Shown one piece after another: positions 11,400-22,308 of a DNA stretch of 64,000 nt (position 1 is the stretch's first letter; every line of letters begins with the position of its first letter). The notes beneath the pieces are model-generated. The model did no database searches and was not told the DNA's origin. It saw nothing but the letters and a program-made list of their open reading frames with translations. The stretch spans positions 18,501-82,500 of the forward strand of contig JAKCPI010014840.1 of NCBI GenBank assembly GCA_023213315.1, read 5' to 3'. The translations under genes and the position numbers were made by a program. Origin of the DNA: Euborellia annulipes (taxonomy: Eukaryota > Arthropoda > Insecta > Dermaptera > Anisolabididae).

Positions 11400-11760
11400 A
11401 GCATGTGTATGTGTGTGTGTGTGTGGGTGGGTGGGTGGTTAACGCTACCACCATCAGGCGTAACCCTAGTACTATGGGTATTAGAAGTTGGTTGGCCCCA
11501 ATCCAATCAATGGATTGATTGTATCAACATATAATACATACATAAACGGGCCTCGACTTGCCAAGAGAGAATCCATTAAGATTTCAACTTGGAGGTGTAA
11601 ATGTTAATAACTAAAATAACAAACAGCCGTACGTATCTCAAATATCAATGTTTGTTCAGAAGCAGATGCTGCTGCTGGTGGACTCTAAAGGAGACTGCAG
11701 GGTGTGAGAGAGAATGGTTGCGGCTACCGAAAATTTATATTGTATAGGTTTAATATGTTT
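11400..11760. other. Higher-complexity block with Exd/Hox-like sites
   Basis: A (TG)n and GGGTGGGTGGGTGG stretch is followed by CCAATCAATGGATTGATTGT (11504-11523), which has AATCAAT/ATTGATT arms, and CAGATGCTGCTGCTGGTGG. No repeat family was recognised; a candidate cis-regulatory segment only. Confidence 0.25.
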
Positions 11761-11845
11761 ATTTTGTTTTGTTGTTGAAGGGAAGGATTAGAAGTGTTAT
11801 TAAGAGAGAAAGGGGAAGATTATTTGCGGAGGAATAAGATTTTTT

Positions 11846-12125
11846 TACTTTCCCTTACCCTATATATGAAATAGATAGAGTATTGGATTCATGTCAAAAA
11901 TTCGATGTCGAGATTTTGATGGATCTTCACGTTTTGAGGTCCCCTGAATCTAAAAAAAAGTGGTTTTCGAGACATGGTCTGTCTGTAAACAAAATATCTC
12001 AGGAACTAAAAGAGCTACGAGGTTGAAATTTTATATTTAAGTTAGGCACCTCCCAAGGGGTGAAAAAAAGCTTTTGAACGAAATCGGCCAAAAAGTCCTT
12101 GTACTTTACTGATGTTTTTTCTTCA
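11846..12125 (-). repeat. PC repeat, truncated minus copy
   Basis: TTACTTTCCCTTACCCTATA, then CGATGTCGAGATTTTGATGG and AAGTGGTTTTCGAGACATGG, up to TACTTTACTGATG, where the similarity stops. Confidence 0.75.
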
Positions 12126-13374
12126 AACGAAATATTTTTGTTTTAAAAAATTTCTTCTTTCTCCAAATGAAATTAGATTTAAACTATTGTAGGTTCTTGT
12201 TGAAACATTTTAATAGTAATCTTAATACTATATCGTGTTTTAACCTATTTTTAAATCTGATCCTTTTATCTATTTGCTTTCATTCGACCTTTTTTATTTG
12301 ATGGAAAATTTTACTTTCTCGTCAATGATAATTAGGGCTCAGATTTTGCATATAATGGATGCTTTTTTTCTTATCGCTATCCTTCAAATTTTTTTTTATC
12401 TGGCCGTTTTAGGGTACCAGACTCACCCAGAGAAATTTTATTTGGCATATAAATGCATATTTTGGAGTTTAAGTGCATATTTAAGCTATATTTTGCATAT
12501 TTGTGTGATTTTATTCCTCATTTATTGGCAAATCAGAAAAATAGCGGTTTTTCAACATGCCGGATTAGCCCGGTATGCCGCATTATAAAGAAGAAATTTA
12601 CAATTTTTTCCAATAGATTCAAAAGCAAGGTCGTGAAGTAATTTGGGATTTATGTAATGAAGAAATTTTAATCAAATAAAAAACAAATAATGAAATTTAA
12701 TAATTCTATAAAATTTTATTTTCCACTTTTAATATATTTTATATAATAAAAAAAAAAATCTTTCGTTGATTTCTTAATAAATTACGGTTATTTAAAATTC
12801 AAAGAGAGGCACATAGAGGTTGTTTTATTTTTTTAAAAACACCTTGTATAAAAAGAGATAAATTTATATCACAAGATACGAGGAAAATGCAAAATTCTTA
12901 GGGATAACCTTATAGAAAAAGAAGATACGTACATAGTAAAGAGAATAAATAAATCAAAAGGAAATGAAAGAATAAATATGCGCCAAGAGTACGGAAATGG
13001 AATCGCTGATAAAGAAATAAAATTTTTTCCCTTAAGATTTATTTATTTATATAAGCATAATTTTATTTTTTAGACAGGCTGAGAGAAAGAGAGATAGATT
13101 CTGGGCCCTTTGTTGGAATTTTAATTTCATTTATTAAATTTTAGTTTAATAAATCAATCAGTTAATTCAGTAGTCAAGGCTACAATATGAAGGAACAGTC
13201 AAATGGATTAAAATTTTGAAGGAAATATTTAAAAACTATTATTGATATTGAAAATCAAATTACTCCACTAAAAGAACCAGAAGCATTTATTCCACCTATC
13301 GGGGGTTATAATATCACCCGAGGGAGGCGCACGGTAATATTTTTTTTGACAGCTTTAGAGAAAATTCATTTTAT
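12126..13374. other. AT-rich stretch, no gene
   Basis: An open frame at 12274-12588 has hydrophobic, low-complexity content without a recognisable domain. GCATATAAATGCATATTTTG and GCATATTTAAGC strings and a TGCCGGATTAGCCCGGTA patch suggest an unidentified repeat. Confidence 0.4.
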
Positions 13375-14161
13375 TTAAGGTTGTTCGGACATTAAAGCAC
13401 TTTCCTTGATTAAAAGCTAATTTTTTAATATGTTATTAATCACTATCAAATACGTATAAAATAAAATTTTGAAGCAGATCTGACACAGGGTTATCGTGTA
13501 ATTAATTTTTAAAAAATTGAAATTTAACATGTAGCCTATGGGGAATAACGACGAAACGCACACATATCGAATTATATAGGCATCTGTGCAAATGATACAA
13601 AAACAAAAAAACTTACATTTTATTAATTCACTTCCGAGGAATATGTTAAAAATAAAATCAAAAGTTTCTGCCGACCGCTTTTAAAGATATTTTAACAAGA
13701 AAGTCAAAAAAATTCTCCAAAATGACAGTCGCTAATATTTAAAAATAAGGAAGCATCGAGAGTCAGACCAGCCTGGCAACGTCGCATAAAATACTTGATG
13801 TTAGTTACATATTTTTTTCAATTTTACAATATTTTTTCTCGCAAATCGTCCATTGTGTTTAAACTGATTTGCATTAAACATTGTAATATATTAAATAAAA
13901 TAAAATTTAAGGCGTTTAAGATTTAAAATAGATAGTTGATGAATGCAATGTTGCCAGTTCTATATTACGTGAAAAACTCCTCAAATCAAAAGTCATTCAT
14001 TTATTATTTTTGGTAATTAAATTATTAACTTAATCCAATTATAAACTATGATAGGTCACGACTAAATTATAATAAGGAATTTTGGCATTCAAATTTTTAA
14101 TTTTATTTAAAAAAAAATTTAGATTTATTATGACTTACGATGTACTATCGAACAACCTTAA
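13375..14161. mobile_element. TTAA-flanked MITE, family 1, copy 1
   Basis: 779 bp between TTAA tetranucleotides (13375-13378 and 14158-14161), with TIR GGTTGTTCGGACATT at the left and the complement of GGTTGTTCGATAG at the right. The second copy lies at 35527-36332 in the same orientation and aligns along its whole length. TTAA duplication is the hallmark of piggyBac insertion. No coding sequence is present. Confidence 0.8.
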
Positions 14162-14779
14162 TCACTATAATAATAAATTTAATTAATTTCATAATAAAAT
14201 TATATTATATTTATCTATACATTTGAATATTTATTTTTTCGACCTTTTGCTGAACTTTGTTTACCTAGTATTTTTTTTTTTTTTAATAAAATTAAATATT
14301 TAAAAAATACACCTAGCTACATTTGTTATTTTATAATATTAGAAGATATATTTTTATATAATTTTTGTTTTGATGTCAATATGTGGTGTTGATATGGACA
14401 ATAAACCGGTTGTCGGTTGTCAATATTGTCGAAAATAAATTACTAATAATTCAATATCAAATAAAAAAAAAAATTAAATTAGAAAAAAAAAAAAAATGGA
14501 ATAAATGTCAAATCAGCGCTCTCTTTGTTTATTTATTTATTTTATCGATGAGAAAATATAGAGAATTTTATCCAATAAAATGACGTCCATTTTTTATATA
14601 CTGTAGATAAAATTATTAATAAGCAATTATTTTATTAAAATATACAAACGAGATTTAATCATTAACCAGGAGACATTTTTTTTAAATTTATTTAAGTTCT
14701 TTTTTTGACCATTTAGACCCCATCTCTAAATGCTATTTACAATACGTATGATCTATATCGATATCTATATAATTTTAAT

Positions 14780-14852
14780 AATTTTCGAGACCTATTCAAT
14801 TGAATAAGATATTGATATTCATGAATACCTCAATTGAGATTTGGCTTAACAC
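14780..14852 (-). mobile_element. SINE-C tail fragment
   Basis: TTTTCGAGACCTATTCAATT, GATATTGATATTCATGAATA and CCTCAATTGAGATTTGGCTT match the SINE-C tail in minus orientation. Confidence 0.5.
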
Positions 14853-14861
14853 TAAACTACT

Positions 14862-15612
14862 CACATATTTGTTAATTAAATATAAAAATTATATTTATAA
14901 TGGAACTGAAAAATAAGATTAACAAATAAAAATGAAATGAAAAAGAAATATAAGAAAATAAGAAATGAACAGATTTATGCTGAGGAACTTTGACAGATGA
15001 AACAATTTAATATATCTCTATTCGTTCTATTAATTATGTATTATTTGAGGTAATTTTAAGCAATAAAATTCTAAATAATAAATTTCTAGTTTTATTTGGA
15101 TTGAGGAGGCAATCCGAAATATTTTCAAAATAAATTATTTTATTGTGGAAAGCAACCGCTGGTGTATTTTTCTCCGAAAACCTTATATATTAATTCATTT
15201 GGATACAAATCAATTGGAATAAATAGGGACCGGATCTAAATGGCCTCAATGCCGAAAAAGACCATAAATAAATTTAAAAAAAAAAAGAAAAAACTCAATG
15301 GCATCAGCCGAAAATGCAAAATTAAAAAAAAGCATATTATATTAAAAAATTTGAAAAAAGTCGGTCATTAAAGTCGCTTTGTCAAAACGTCTCTGACAGG
15401 CAAAAAAGCTCAAAAAAGTCGCAAAAGTCGTTTTTGAAAATCACAAAAAAGTTTCTTTGTGAGATCAGTGAAGAAAATCTGGAAAAGTCTCAAAATTGAC
15501 AAAAGTCGAAAGACTTTTTTTCCGCTCTCTAATTATAAGTAATAATTTTTATCTTTCATTAGACGTCAGCGACCTACAACTGGGCCGCGGCCCACGGGTT
15601 GGGAACCGCTGC
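14862..15612. mobile_element. hAT-type element, copy 1, left end unclear
   Basis: Shares AACAGATTTATGCTGAGGAA, TATCTCTATTCGTTCTATTA and GTCGAAAGACTTTTTTTCCG with 20402-20999. Ends with GGGTTGGGAACCGCTG, the complement of the common hAT terminus CAGCGGTTCCCAACC. Contains a SINE-B insert near 15185. The left TIR was not found. Confidence 0.6.
15185..15290 (+). mobile_element. SINE-B tail fragment
   Basis: CATTTGGATACAAATCAATT, GGAATAAATAGGGACCGGAT, CTAAATGGCCTCAATGCCG and AAAAAGACCATAAATAAA, ending in an A run. It sits inside a hAT-type element; a shortened version of the same insert is at 20752-20797. Confidence 0.6.
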
Positions 15613-16117
15613 TGTAGTAGGCCTATAATTAAAATGATAAATTTCTAGAACCCATAAAAAAGTGTGATTTATACTATTAAAATATATTTAAAAAAAAAAT
15701 ACCAAGGGAGTTTTGATAGAATTGCAACGTGAATATTTTTCCACACGGGACAATCCTCCTTTTTTTGAAAAAGTAAAGGAAATTGGTGTGTTTGAATATT
15801 TGTATGTTACACACAAAGAGAAAAAAAAAAGAGAAAGAGAATGCAATATTGAATAAAATTCGTTCAAAAGATAAATTTTCGCTTGAATAAACTACTAGAG
15901 AGAGTATCAAAAATTTTATTTAAATTTATTATTTATATTCGGTCACTGATCAATTATATGTAATATTTGGCTTTTGATTTGTATTGTGAATGTGTATACA
16001 AACATGGAAAGAGATCTCTGTGAAATTAAACTAGATATGGAAATATATAGAAGTGAAGTTAGCTTAAAATATAATTGAGATTTCGGCGATAGTATTTCAT
16101 TCAATCAGATGATTTAA

Positions 16118-16165
16118 TGATTATGATGATGATGATGAAATGATTATGATGATGACCATCATCAT
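16118..16165. repeat. (GAT)n tract with inverted ATC block
   Basis: GATGATGATGATG is followed by TGACCATCATCATC, giving a small hairpin. A second GAT run is at 42377-42401. Confidence 0.8.
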
Positions 16166-16351
16166 CAGTTTCATTATCACCACTATGTTTAAATAAATAA
16201 AATTTGATGATGATTACCGTTCATTACATCATGAAAAATACTGAATGAAAGAATATTTAAATATTTTGCATACAGAATTTTTATTTTTGTGATTTTTTAT
16301 TTGTTTTCATTTACATGTATGGATGTGCCTATGTTTTTACTTTCTGTTACC

Positions 16352-16379
<28 letters not shown>
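16352..16379. repeat. (AT)n microsatellite
   Basis: Uninterrupted AT dinucleotides; just before it is TTTTACTTTCTGTTACC, a PC short-hairpin relic. Confidence 0.9.
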
Positions 16380-16382
<3 letters not shown>

Positions 16383-16631
16383 CAGAGATAAACTGAAGGT
16401 TTAGTGCGATTTAAGGCTATCCAGTATCCATTAAAAATCCAGTTTTCATCAAAAATAGCATTGACTTTTTTCAAACCTGACCCATAGTTTTTAAGATTGC
16501 TTTTTATTCTTAATACAAAGCAAATGCAATAAAATCATTTTTTTTAACTAATTTTGTACCAACCCATTTTACTTACACATACACGCACACATTTATACCC
16601 AGTATACCCTAGTATACACTGGGTCTCAGCG

Positions 16632-16688
16632 TTTATTTTACGACAAAAGTGGGCCGCACATCAAAAAAGATTGGGAACCGTTGAAGTA
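16632..16688. mobile_element. hAT-type right terminus
   Basis: GTGGGCCGCACATCAAAAAA and GATTGGGAACCGTTG resemble the right end of the elements at 15.6 and 21.0 kb. The left end was not identified. Confidence 0.45.
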
Positions 16689-16701
16689 AATTATTATTAT
16701 T

Positions 16702-17138
16702 TACTTTCTCTTACCCTATGTGAAATATAATTTGTATTAAATATCCCCCTGGCTACGCCTATGGTTCAAGGGTAAAGTGATCTTCATAAAATTTCAAAGG
16801 GAAAATGAGAATATATATTTTAAAGAGCATCTGAAAAGAATTGATTTATGAATTTTAATCAAAATTATTGGAGCTAATTTGAGAAAATCGAAAAAAAAAA
16901 AAACTAAAAAACTACATCAGTAAAGTTTTTTGGCCGATTTTGATCAAAATTATTTTCACGCCTCAGGGGGTGCCTAACTTAAATATAAAATTTTGACTAC
17001 CTAGATCAATTCCTCCATGCTTTAAATTGGATACAGACAGACACACACAGACAGAAAGAACATGTTGTGAAAACCACTTTTTTGGCCTCAGGGGACCTCA
17101 AAACTTGTATATCCATCAAAATCTCGACAATGAATTTT
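16702..17138 (+). repeat. PC repeat, truncated copy cut by the LINE
   Basis: A short-hairpin-type start joined to CTGGCTACGCCTATGG, then the PC body from GTAAAGTGATCTTCATAAAA to ATCTCGACAATGAATTTTT, at which point the LINE begins. Confidence 0.75.
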
Positions 17139-17142
17139 TCAT

Positions 17143-18501
17143 CCTATCCCCAAAAAGTCCAACCCATCCTTAATGGAGGATTTCAGACCCATATCCATAC
17201 TGTGTACCCTGTCAAAAATCCTTGAGCGGGAAGTTTACAATCAGGTGGTGGATTTCTTGGAATCTGGTGACCTACTGGATAAGTTCCAGTCGGGTTTCAG
17301 GAGTCACCACAGTACACAAACCGCACTCCTTAGGGTGACAGACAGGGTTAAGCTCGCAGTGGATAATAAGAAGATAATGGCCCTGGTGCTTTTTGATATG
17401 AAAAAGGCATTTGATACGGTGGATCACGGGTTGCTCCTAAAAAAGATGGGTTCCATGGGCTTCTCTCAGAGTGTAGTTGCCTGGTTTGCTTCTTATTTAT
17501 CGGAGAGACAACAGATAGTGGTTGGTTCGAACAATGAATACTCTGGTGCACTGCCGGTAAATGCTGGGGTGCCGCAGGGAAGTGTATTGGCTCCGCTACT
17601 CTTTGCAATATACACCAGTGATTTTCCCAAATTAGATTATTGTGAGTATCAGCTTTATGCTGACGACTTACAAATATTTTCGGAGATTTTTCCCCATGAT
17701 TACCATAGAGGTATTGAGAGGGTTAATATGGATGTTGAAATCGTTAGTTCTTGGGCAGCTCTTAACGGTCTTCAAATAAATAAAAATAAAACAAAGACCA
17801 TGATCCTAGGTAGCTCTGTCTATCTAAATAGATTGGAGGATGAGGGTGCTCCGAAGGTAGTGGTGGATGGTCAACCTTTGAATTTCGAAAGGACTCTGAC
17901 GAACTTGGGAATGGTGTTCAATCCTACATTGAGTTGGAAAGAGCATGTCTCTTATATTTCAAATAGAGTCTTCAGAAATTTGTCTCAATTCAGGAGAAGC
18001 GCAGACCTGTTTCCGGTGTCTACTAGGATTCACCTAGTTAAGACGCTTATACTTCCGATATTCGATTATTGTTGTTTGGTTTACCACAACTTGTCTGGTG
18101 AGCTGAGCGGAAAATTGGATAAGCTTTTAAATTCTTGCATTAGGTTTATCTTTGATGTCCCTGTTTTCCATCACATCTCGCCTTATTATGAAAAATTGAA
18201 ATGGCTGAGGCTTAGTGAGAGGCGATCATATTTTCTTGGAATGTTCCTCTATAAGTTATTTAGTAGAAAGGAACCCTCTTATCTCTATGAACTCTTCATA
18301 TTCAAAGCTAATATTCAAAAGAAGGATCTTAGAAATAGAGGTATTGAGCTACAGATGCCCCTCCATCGTACAACTCTGTATAATAGGTCGTTTGCAGTAA
18401 ATTCGGTGAGATTCTGGAACTCTATACCCCACGAAATTAAAGATGCATTAACTTTAAACAGCTTTAAATGTCGCCTACAGGAGCACCTCCATGGCCTATA
18501 G
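17143..18501 (+). CDS. Non-LTR retrotransposon reverse transcriptase, 5'-truncated ORF2
   Basis: Reverse transcriptase of a jockey/CR1-group LINE, used for target-primed reverse transcription of the element RNA. The open frame runs from about 17134; similarity begins before the first ATG (17173) with a PIPKKSNPSL stretch, so that ATG is internal and the true N terminus is missing. Counting from the ATG: DFRPISIL at 3-10; QSGFRSHHSTQTAL at 39-52; motif A LFDMKKAFDTVDH with Asp75; motif B GVPQGSVLAPLLF at 132-144; motif C YADD at 162-165; motif D region LQINKNKTK; thumb-like LGMVFNPTLSWKEHV; and the usual C-terminal VRFWNSIP block. The stop is at 18499-18501. There is no apurinic endonuclease domain, so this copy is truncated, probably during insertion, into a PC repeat whose consensus breaks off at about 17138. 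The absence of stops suggests a fairly young copy. It could not move by itself. Confidence 0.9.
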   Translation, partial: PIPKKSNPSLMEDFRPISILCTLSKILEREVYNQVVDFLESGDLLDKFQSGFRSHHSTQTALLRVTDRVKLAVDNKKIMALVLFDMKKAFDTVDHGLLLKKMGSMGFSQSVVAWFASYLSERQQIVVGSNNEYSGALPVNAGVPQGSVLAPLLFAIYTSDFPKLDYCEYQLYADDLQIFSEIFPHDYHRGIERVNMDVEIVSSWAALNGLQINKNKTKTMILGSSVYLNRLEDEGAPKVVVDGQPLNFERTLTNLGMVFNPTLSWKEHVSYISNRVFRNLSQFRRSADLFPVSTRIHLVKTLILPIFDYCCLVYHNLSGELSGKLDKLLNSCIRFIFDVPVFHHISPYYEKLKWLRLSERRSYFLGMFLYKLFSRKEPSYLYELFIFKANIQKKDLRNRGIELQMPLHRTTLYNRSFAVNSVRFWNSIPHEIKDALTLNSFKCRLQEHLHGL

Positions 18502-19094
18502 ACCCACAATGTTGTGACAAATGGGATTAAATAATATAAAGTAAAGAAAATATTGTTAAAAAAATGTATTTTATAAATTGATTATGTAATGAAAAGTAAT
18601 AGTGTAAGGTGATATAAGGAGAAATATTATGTAAACAAAAAAATGAATTTTATTGAATTGTAATGTTAAATTGAATCGTTTATTTCAGAAACCACCTAAG
18701 TGCGTTTTTTTCAACTTTCGGAAAACTAAAAAAAACTGTTTTGCAGCTTAAGTATAGGTCTAGTCTACTTCAAATATTTTTTTATCAAATCATAAACATG
18801 CTATTGAGATAATCTATTTAAAAAATTATTTTTTTTCCTTTAAGTTTTTGAGTAATTAATTTTTGAAAAAATTGCACTTAGGTGGTTTCTGAAATAAACG
18901 AGTGATTTTTTAAAAATTATTATTGAAATTGGATCAAGACACATTTTCCAGCGAATTGAAATTAAGTCAAACCATTAATTTTTACCTGTTTTGGTATCAA
19001 AGGGAGGTAACAGACACACTTAAGTATAAAAAAAGAGTGTTTTGACTATGCCTAAATCGAAAAATACAAGTAGACTACACGCTACAGTATGTCT

Positions 19095-19233
19095 ATATAC
19101 ACAGCGTATATACAGAGTCGTACTGCAGTCCTTTGAGCCTAGCATTCCGAATAAGGTTCCGTTTGTACTTTTCTTAGTGCACAACACCACGCCTACGCTT
19201 GGGAATAGGTTCATCATCTGAACTATCCGACAT
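19095..19233 (-). pseudogene. Broken N-terminal coding remnant inside TIR element
   Basis: On the minus strand an ATG at 19233 opens MSDSSDDEPIPKRRRGVVH, then an in-frame TAA, then the same frame continues EKYKRNLIRNARLKGLQY before dying in further stops. The acidic start, the basic KRRR patch and the (E)xYKRNxIRxARLKGxxY pattern look like the N terminus of an uncharacterised, transposon-linked protein family that I recall from arthropod genomes; I cannot name the family. The remnant is too short and interrupted to be functional. It could be a trace of the autonomous partner of the surrounding TIR element. The alternative is chance, but the run of charged, ordered residues on both sides of one stop makes that less likely. 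Confidence 0.35.
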
Positions 19234-19901
19234 GGCTTAAGAACTATATAATGTTATATTGTATTTACATGGTTTTATATTGTATTTATATTGTTTTGTA
19301 AAATGTTATATATTGTATATTATGGGGATGGCCTTTGGCACCCGACTTAATAAAAAAAAAATAGCTTTTATGGTCAAGTAGCTAGGCGTTACATAAATAG
19401 GGCTATTTTTCGATATTTTTTTGCCTAAAAAATGAGGTTTTTCGAGAAAAAACTAATTTTCGAGTTAATTACTCGGGATTTTTTTTATTTATTCTATTAG
19501 AGGATTTGTTTCTGCACCAAATGACATCTCATTTAGTCTGATCGGATTAGCCGTTCGGAATCTACAGGGGTTTAAACTTTCAAATTAGAATTTACCGCAG
19601 CGCGGTAAAATAAAATGATAGGAAAAAAATAAATGGTGAAATCTTTAGCTGAAAACTCATTCTTTCTAACCGTATATTCTCCATAATTATACCTCTCAAG
19701 ACAGAGGAGTTATTCAAGCCGATAAACTTTTTCGTGCATGCCCCTCTAACTTGCCTCTATAGACACATGATTTGTAAGACGTTGTCACGTCAAAAAAAAA
19801 ACTATATAATGTAATAATAAACAACAAAATAACACCTAATTTTCATCGAAAACTCACGAAAACTAACTACTCAGTGTTAGGTAACCTTTGAATCAAACCA
19901 C

Positions 19902-20045
19902 CGAGTCACAAAACACGTGATGTCTACAGGGCACGAGTGAAATTTACTGCAGAAAGAACCTAAGCGACGGCTGCGAGTCACAAAACACGTGATGTCTACA
20001 GGGCATGAGTGAAATTTACCGCAGAAAGAACCTAAGCGACGGCGC
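19902..20045. repeat. Two-copy 72-bp tandem repeat
   Basis: CGAGTCACAAAACACGTGAT begins at 19902 and again at 19974. The 72-bp units run on through GAAATTTAC(T/C)GCAGAAAG to AACCTAAGCGACGGC and differ at only a few bases. The second unit runs into an inverted copy of its own end (CTTGGGTTCTTTCTG). It lies inside the TIR element at 18670-20224. Confidence 0.85.
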
Positions 20046-20401
20046 TTGGGTTCTTTCTGAAATAAACGGATTTTTTCAAGGCTGCCAAATAGCATTGCTG
20101 ATGAGGAACATTGGTTATTTCGGCACTAAAAAGATGTATTTACCTTTAAATTGTACATTAGCACCAAAAACACATTTTTTTGAAATTTTGTCCCTTAGGT
20201 GCTTTCTGAAATAAACGATTCAATTGTATTATGATATGAGGAGAAAATATTTAAAAATGTATTTTATTTTGGTCGGCTCTTAAGAGAACAAGAAGTTCTC
20301 AGAGCCAAATAAAATTCTTTATCTATCTATCTCTGTATTATTTTTCAAGAAAACTAAAGTTGAAAAAGCTCTTTTATTTTTATTATTATAAATTTTTAGA
20401 T

Positions 20402-20999
20402 TTGACTAAACACTAAACTACTATTTGTTAAATATAATTTTATATAATCGAACAGAAAAATAAGATTGACAAATAAATATGAAATGAAAAAGAAATATGA
20501 ACAGATTTATGCTGAGGAACTTTGACAAATGAAACAATTTAATATATCTCTATTCGTTCTATTAATTATGTATTATTTGAGGTAATTTTAAGCAATAAAA
20601 GATTATAAATAATAAATTTCTAATTTTATTGTAATTTGAAATTAATTTAGTCCCTTGTGGTCGAAAATAATGAGAATGCTAAGGAAAATCTTGAAAATTC
20701 TCAAAGTTCAAAGGCGATGGAAAAAATATGACCTCTATGGATAATGTCCACCTTAATTAATTTGGATACAAATCATTTGGAATAAATAGGGACCGGGAAG
20801 CGCAAAAGTCGTTTTTGAAAATCTCAAAAAACGTTTCTTTTTGTGAGATCAGTGAAGAAAATCTGGAAAAGTCTCAAAATTGACAAAAGTCGAAAGACTT
20901 TTTTTCCGCTCTCTAATTATAAGTAATAATTTTTATCTTTCATTAGACGTCCGCGGCCCAGTTCCAATCAGCCCGCGGCCCATGGGTTGGGAACCGCTG
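20402..20999. mobile_element. hAT-type element, copy 2
   Basis: Collinear with the 14.9-15.6 kb copy but shortened after the SINE-B fragment (20752-20797). Ends GGGTTGGGAACCGCTG. Non-coding. Confidence 0.6.
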
Positions 21000-21779
21000 A
21001 TTTACTTAATTGTATTATCAAAAAAATTTCATTTATTCATATTTTTTTTTTAAGGGATTATTTCAAGCATTAATAAAAAAAATTTGATTTCTTTAGTTAA
21101 TAAAAAAATAAAACATTTAAAAAGACAAAATAAAAGAGTTTGGTAAAAAAAAAAAAGTTTTGAATAAATTAAAATTAAGCTTCATCTGTTTTCTTTTTGT
21201 TTTTATTTTTCTTCTTAAATCCTCTGGAGACGAATAAAACACATTCGGTGTAATATTTTAATGTTTTTCTTTTTCTTAAAAAAAAAAAAAAAAAAAATGT
21301 TTAATAATTATTAATTGTATATATCTACAAAACGGTTCCAAGTTGGAAGAAACAAAAAAGATAGTCATTATAAAATTTAGGGGAAGTTTCGGTTTAATCC
21401 ATGCTCAGGCTTAAGAACAATCAGTAAAAGTTTATCATTGATCTAATTTATTTTCTTAAACGTCCTTAAGTAATATAATCCCGTTGATTACGATATTAAA
21501 CTTTTTTTAAATTTCTAAATTAAACTACGATTCTATAAAATCTTCACAAATATTTATGAATAATTTTTTTATTAAATTTTTTTCTCTTGGTCAAATAAAA
21601 AAGTTAATAAAATTACCTAATAATTTCATTTTATTGAAAGATAAATATTATTTTATTAGTGGTCTCTCTGATTGTTTTTAGTACTTTGAGAGAGGAAAAA
21701 AAGAGAGAATCTCTCTTCTTTTGAAGTTAAATTTCGAAAAGGGGAAAAAAAAGCGAGTTTAAGAGATAGATAAATATAA
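21000..21779. other. AT-rich stretch, nothing recognised
   Basis: Long A and T runs only; no gene or repeat family seen. Confidence 0.5.
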
Positions 21780-22145
21780 TTAGGTTCAGTTTTGGATCCC
21801 TTTGATTCGACAACAGACATTAAATGTTGTCAACTGTGTGTCTTGGTGAAACGAGCCCTTTTCAAACCACCCAACCCACCCCCCATTCCTAAATACTAGC
21901 CTACTCTCAACTGTCTCTTAGCAATTGGCTCGTTTCGACCTCTCGACGTTAAATGTTACATGGAAAATTGAATTAAGGGGGGGGGCCCTCAAGCAAGCAA
22001 GCGAGAGAGAGAGATCGCCAAAGGAATAGGAACAGCCTCCCTCGATTGTCTTTCAAAGGCGCGTGTAAAGGGTTCCAAACCTATCAGTTTAACCCCCACC
22101 ACTCAAGGAAAGCCCTTTACGACGATACTAAATTCCTCTCGCAAA
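21780..22145. other. Non-repeated, GC-balanced block
   Basis: Runs from GGTTCAGTTTTGGATCCC to CCTCTCGCAAAGCCAATAAA with little homopolymer DNA and no recognised repeat, apart from a nine-G run and a short GAGAGA. Contains two ACGTTAAATGTTA / ACATTAAATGTTG-like strings. No coding frame seen. Confidence 0.25.
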
Positions 22146-22308
22146 GCCAATAAATTATCTTTCTTTTTTATTTAACAATAATATTGTATTAAAGGCAATA
22201 CAAATAAAGAGAAATAATGGTGAAGAATAGCAATGAAGATATTTAAGTAAGTTAATGCATTGAACTTTTTAAACTTTAAATGTGACTTTTTTAAAGTTAT
22301 TATTATTA

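Larger units (their letters stand above)
18670..20224. mobile_element. TIR element inserted in the LINE 3' UTR
   Basis: Inverted ends of about 30 bp: ATTGAATCGTTTATTTCAG at the left, with its complement CTGAAATAAACGATTCAAT at the right, continuing into AAA(C/G)(C/G)ACCTAAG on the TIR strand. The same motif recurs inside, at 18874-18901 (inverted) and around 20020-20069, so the element is built of repeated ends: a 225-bp fold-back (18677-18901), a central part with a broken coding remnant, and a 72-bp tandem repeat. No transposase was recognised and the target duplication is unclear. Confidence 0.6.
17139..20335 (+). mobile_element. 5'-truncated LINE (jockey/CR1 group), interrupted in its 3' UTR
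   Basis: The element covers the RT frame and an A/T-rich 3' UTR. Near 18670 the UTR is interrupted by a TIR element; UTR-like sequence resumes at about 20225 and runs to a tail with CAGAGCCAAATAAAATTC followed by a short TATC-type repeat (about 20314-20335). The two UTR halves share style (AAAATGTATTTTAT, GATATGAGGAGA-like strings). The 5' end abuts a PC repeat at about 17138. The 3' boundary is an inference from the tail, and no target duplication was found. Confidence 0.6.

Noticed and set aside
12274..12588. 104-codon frame with many hydrophobic residues
   Set aside because: AT-rich sequence gives Phe/Ile/Leu by chance; no domain, no splice context, and repeat-like GCATAT strings inside.
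17348..17608. 86-codon frame antisense to the reverse transcriptase
   Set aside because: Shadow of a real coding frame on the other strand.
19902..20045. CRISPR-like direct repeats
   Set aside because: Only two contiguous 72-bp units with no spacers, in a eukaryotic transposon; no CRISPR array exists in the window.
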